Source: CAZDCZ01 sp964504155 (lineage in GTDB: Bacteria > Bacteroidota > Bacteroidia > Bacteroidales > UBA12077). Taken from it: a stretch of 17,173 bases of DNA. This document shows, piece by piece, positions 15,240 through 17,173 of the stretch. The notes below the pieces were generated by a model, which saw only the letters and a program-made list of their open reading frames with translations, searched no databases and had not been told where the DNA came from. A program made the position numbers and the translations under genes. Location of the stretch: positions 1 to 17,173 of the forward strand of contig CAZDCZ010000065.1 of the NCBI GenBank assembly GCA_964504155.1, written 5' to 3'. How positions within the stretch are numbered: the stretch's first letter is position 1; each line of letters opens with the position of its first letter.

Positions 15240-15267
15240 CAAAAATACATTATTTTTATTTAATCAA
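15240..15267 (-). promoter_or_regulatory. Candidate promoter of the rplM-rpsI-rpsB-tsf operon
   Basis: On the minus strand TTG (15267-15265) is followed after 17 bases by TATTTTTG (15247-15240), an exact TAnnTTTG match. Transcription would begin near 15234, giving a leader of about 60 bases. Both boxes are exact and the spacing is within the range reported for Bacteroidetes. Confidence 0.6.
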
Positions 15268-15537
15268 GAAATTAAAAACAAATATTTTGTTGATAACTTT
15301 TTAAGTAATATAAAATTCCACGATAATTGATAAGCTTATTGAGTTATTGAATGTTAATTAAAAAGATGAGAAATTTTATAGATTGGGGAAGAAAACACTT
15401 GTAATGAAAAATAATATTATGTTTCGCAAAACAGATATTTCTATTTTTTTTAGCTAATTTTATGAAATTATGTGAGAGTAAAATATGAAATTGAAAAATT
15501 GATTTTCAGTTTCTGCTTGTTTAGTTAATTAGATGAA

Positions 15538-17142
15538 ATGATTTTTGGAATAAAAATTAATCATACATTATTTTATTATTGGGGACTTGTATTAATGGTA
15601 GTTAGCTTGCCATTTTCCGAGTTTCTATTGAGTATATCTTTTTTTGTAATTGTAATTAACTGGATTTTAGAAGGAGACTTTAAAAGGAAATTGCAAATTC
15701 TAAAAAAACGGAAAAGTATTTATGTTTTTCTTATTGTATATTTAATACATATTGCTGCACTAATTTATTCTGTTAATTTTGAGTTTGCCATACACGATTT
15801 AAAAATAAAATTACCATTATTACTCTTGCCTATAGTTATTGGAACATCTAAACCATTAAAATTTTATAAGATTAAATATATATTATTGTGGTTTATTGCT
15901 GCTGTTTTTGCTGCTAGCTTAGTATGTAGTTTTATAATATTTGGAGTTGTTGATTATTCTATTAATGATTTTCGCGAGGTTTCGATATTTATTTCACATA
16001 TTAGATTTAGTTTAATGATTAATATGGCAATATTTAGTTTGTTATATTTTTTTATTTCCGATTATATTGATGTAAATAAATTTCAAAAATCAACATATAT
16101 TATTCTTATCACTTGGTTTATAGTATTTTTATTTCTCTTAAAATCATTAACAGGAATAGTAATATTTATTATTATAAGTGTTGTTTTAGCTTTTATGTTT
16201 ATTAAGAAAATTAAGAATACAATTTTCAGAAACTTAATTAAGTATTCTTTAATATTATCGATATTATTTATTGGTGCATATATATTTAATATATATAACA
16301 AATTTTACGATGTCGAAAAAATAAACCCTATCCGGTTAGATTCATTAACTAAATATGGGAATAAATACACACATAATTTAAAATTAAAGCAAATAGAAAA
16401 TGGAAATTATATTTGGCTAAATGTTTGTTTTCCGGAATTGGAAAAAGAGTGGACAACAAGGAGTATAATAGCTTTTGATGGAAATGATAAAAAGGGACAA
16501 AGATTAAAATTTACATTAATAAGATATTTATCGTCAAAAGGTCTTAAAAAAGATGCTGGTGGAATGGCATCGTTAAGTAATAACGATATTAAAAATATTG
16601 AGAATGGCATGGCAAATTATCTGTTTGAAAAAAAATATTCATTATTCCCTCGAATATATCAATTTATATGGCAGATAGATAATTATAAAAAGGGATTTGA
16701 CTATTCCGGACATTCGATAATTAAACGTATAATATATGTAAAAACGGCAATTGAAGTAATAGAAAGAAATTTCTGGTTTGGAGTTGGAACTGGTGATGTT
16801 AAAGACGAATTGCAAAAACAGTATCTTATAGATAATACACCATTACAAAAATCGGAAAGAAGAATGGCTCATAATCAATTTGTATCATTTTTTCTTGCTT
16901 TTGGATTTGTAGGATTTAGTTTAATTATTTTTGCATTTATATATCCTGTTTTTTATGAGAAAATGTATAGAAATTATTTATTTTGTGTGTTTTCTTTTAT
17001 TGTTATTCTTTCTATGTTAAATGAAGATACAATTGAAACGCATACAGGAATTAGTTTTGTAATACTGTTTTATACTTTGTTTATTTTTGGTATGGAAAAA
17101 GATATTATTATTGATAATGAGAAAACAAATATATTGTATTAG
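15538..17142 (+). CDS. O-antigen ligase/polymerase family membrane protein (Wzy_C-like)
   Basis: Inner-membrane protein of 534 aa that probably acts on lipid-linked glycans, as WaaL-type ligases and Wzy-type polymerases do. Hydrophobic spans lie at about residues 12-43, 60-78, 88-101, 111-137, 158-173, 186-221 and 234-251. A large soluble loop follows (about 252-400), then NFWFGVGTGD (411-420), HNQFVSFFLAFGFVGF (445-460) and two or three closing spans (to about 517). The G-x-G-T-G-D block followed by HN and a G-rich span is the signature of the O-antigen ligase/Wzy_C domain. An arginine in SHIRFS (153-158) fits the conserved periplasmic Arg seen in family members. The loop carries SLSNNDIKNIENGMANYLFE, which I recall from Bacteroidetes relatives. 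No other glycan genes are in view, so ligase versus polymerase is open. ATG 15538 starts the frame. Confidence 0.85.
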   Translation: MIFGIKINHTLFYYWGLVLMVVSLPFSEFLLSISFFVIVINWILEGDFKRKLQILKKRKSIYVFLIVYLIHIAALIYSVNFEFAIHDLKIKLPLLLLPIVIGTSKPLKFYKIKYILLWFIAAVFAASLVCSFIIFGVVDYSINDFREVSIFISHIRFSLMINMAIFSLLYFFISDYIDVNKFQKSTYIILITWFIVFLFLLKSLTGIVIFIIISVVLAFMFIKKIKNTIFRNLIKYSLILSILFIGAYIFNIYNKFYDVEKINPIRLDSLTKYGNKYTHNLKLKQIENGNYIWLNVCFPELEKEWTTRSIIAFDGNDKKGQRLKFTLIRYLSSKGLKKDAGGMASLSNNDIKNIENGMANYLFEKKYSLFPRIYQFIWQIDNYKKGFDYSGHSIIKRIIYVKTAIEVIERNFWFGVGTGDVKDELQKQYLIDNTPLQKSERRMAHNQFVSFFLAFGFVGFSLIIFAFIYPVFYEKMYRNYLFCVFSFIVILSMLNEDTIETHTGISFVILFYTLFIFGMEKDIIIDNEKTNILY

Positions 17143-17173
17143 AATAAAGTAATATAGTTTATGGGAACGAAAA

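Larger units (their letters stand above)
15172..15537. other. 366-bp gap between rplM and the O-antigen ligase-like gene
   Basis: A/T-rich gap between divergent genes. The rplM side holds the Shine-Dalgarno, the short leader and the promoter listed separately. From about 15270 to 15537 I see no coding frame, no repeat and no clear TAnnTTTG box for the plus-strand gene. Confidence 0.6.

Noticed and set aside
17161..17173. ATGGGAACGAAAA at the window edge as the start of a new gene
   Set aside because: Only four codons are visible, with no clear promoter or ribosome-binding site; it cannot be supported.

Overview
The window reads as chromosomal DNA of a low-GC (strongly A/T-rich) member of the Bacteroidetes. 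The evidence is the Bacteroidetes-type -7 promoter boxes (TAnnTTTG), the near absence of Shine-Dalgarno sequences, the single-operon order rplM-rpsI-rpsB-tsf, a three-subunit sdhCAB (fumarate reductase/succinate dehydrogenase) operon with one cytochrome b subunit, and an L13 N-terminus (MDTLSYKT) of the kind I recall from Bacteroides. The order Bacteroidales/Marinilabiliales is my best guess; the sequence alone does not settle it. Almost all of the window is core metabolism and translation. I see no phage, IS transposase, CRISPR array, tRNA or rRNA.

Layout. 121-1701 (+) is nadB (L-aspartate oxidase, NAD synthesis). It ends at a perfect bidirectional hairpin that separates it from a convergent dus gene (tRNA-dihydrouridine synthase). 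2886-3818 (+) is a CPBP-family intramembrane protease, convergent with a conserved but uncharacterised 243-aa protein (3822-4553, -). The 582-bp gap 4554-5135 holds a 152-bp MITE-like palindromic element with 13-bp perfect terminal inverted repeats. 5136-6521 (+) is an aminopeptidase P-type M24 metallopeptidase closed by a strong terminator. 10059-6630 (-) is the sdhC-sdhA-sdhB operon. 10340-12401 (+) is a second, shorter M24 aminopeptidase whose end overlaps an alpha/beta hydrolase. 15171-12459 (-) is the ribosomal operon rplM-rpsI-rpsB-tsf. 15538-17142 (+) is a polytopic O-antigen ligase/polymerase-like protein. The window ends shortly after it.

How the parts work together. NadB feeds NAD synthesis, and in anaerobes it can use fumarate as oxidant, which links it in principle to the flavoprotein SdhA. 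SdhCAB joins the succinate/fumarate couple to membrane quinones. Dus, L13, S9, S2 and EF-Ts serve translation. The two M24 peptidases are cytoplasmic and probably trim X-Pro peptides. Regulation visible in the DNA includes an overlapping, palindromic pair of -7 boxes between sdhC and the second M24 gene, a promoter plus Shine-Dalgarno upstream of the GTG-started rplM, and hairpin terminators at three of the convergent gene boundaries.

No clear new multi-gene system is present. The most interesting non-coding item is the MITE-like element. The least understood gene is the 243-aa protein.
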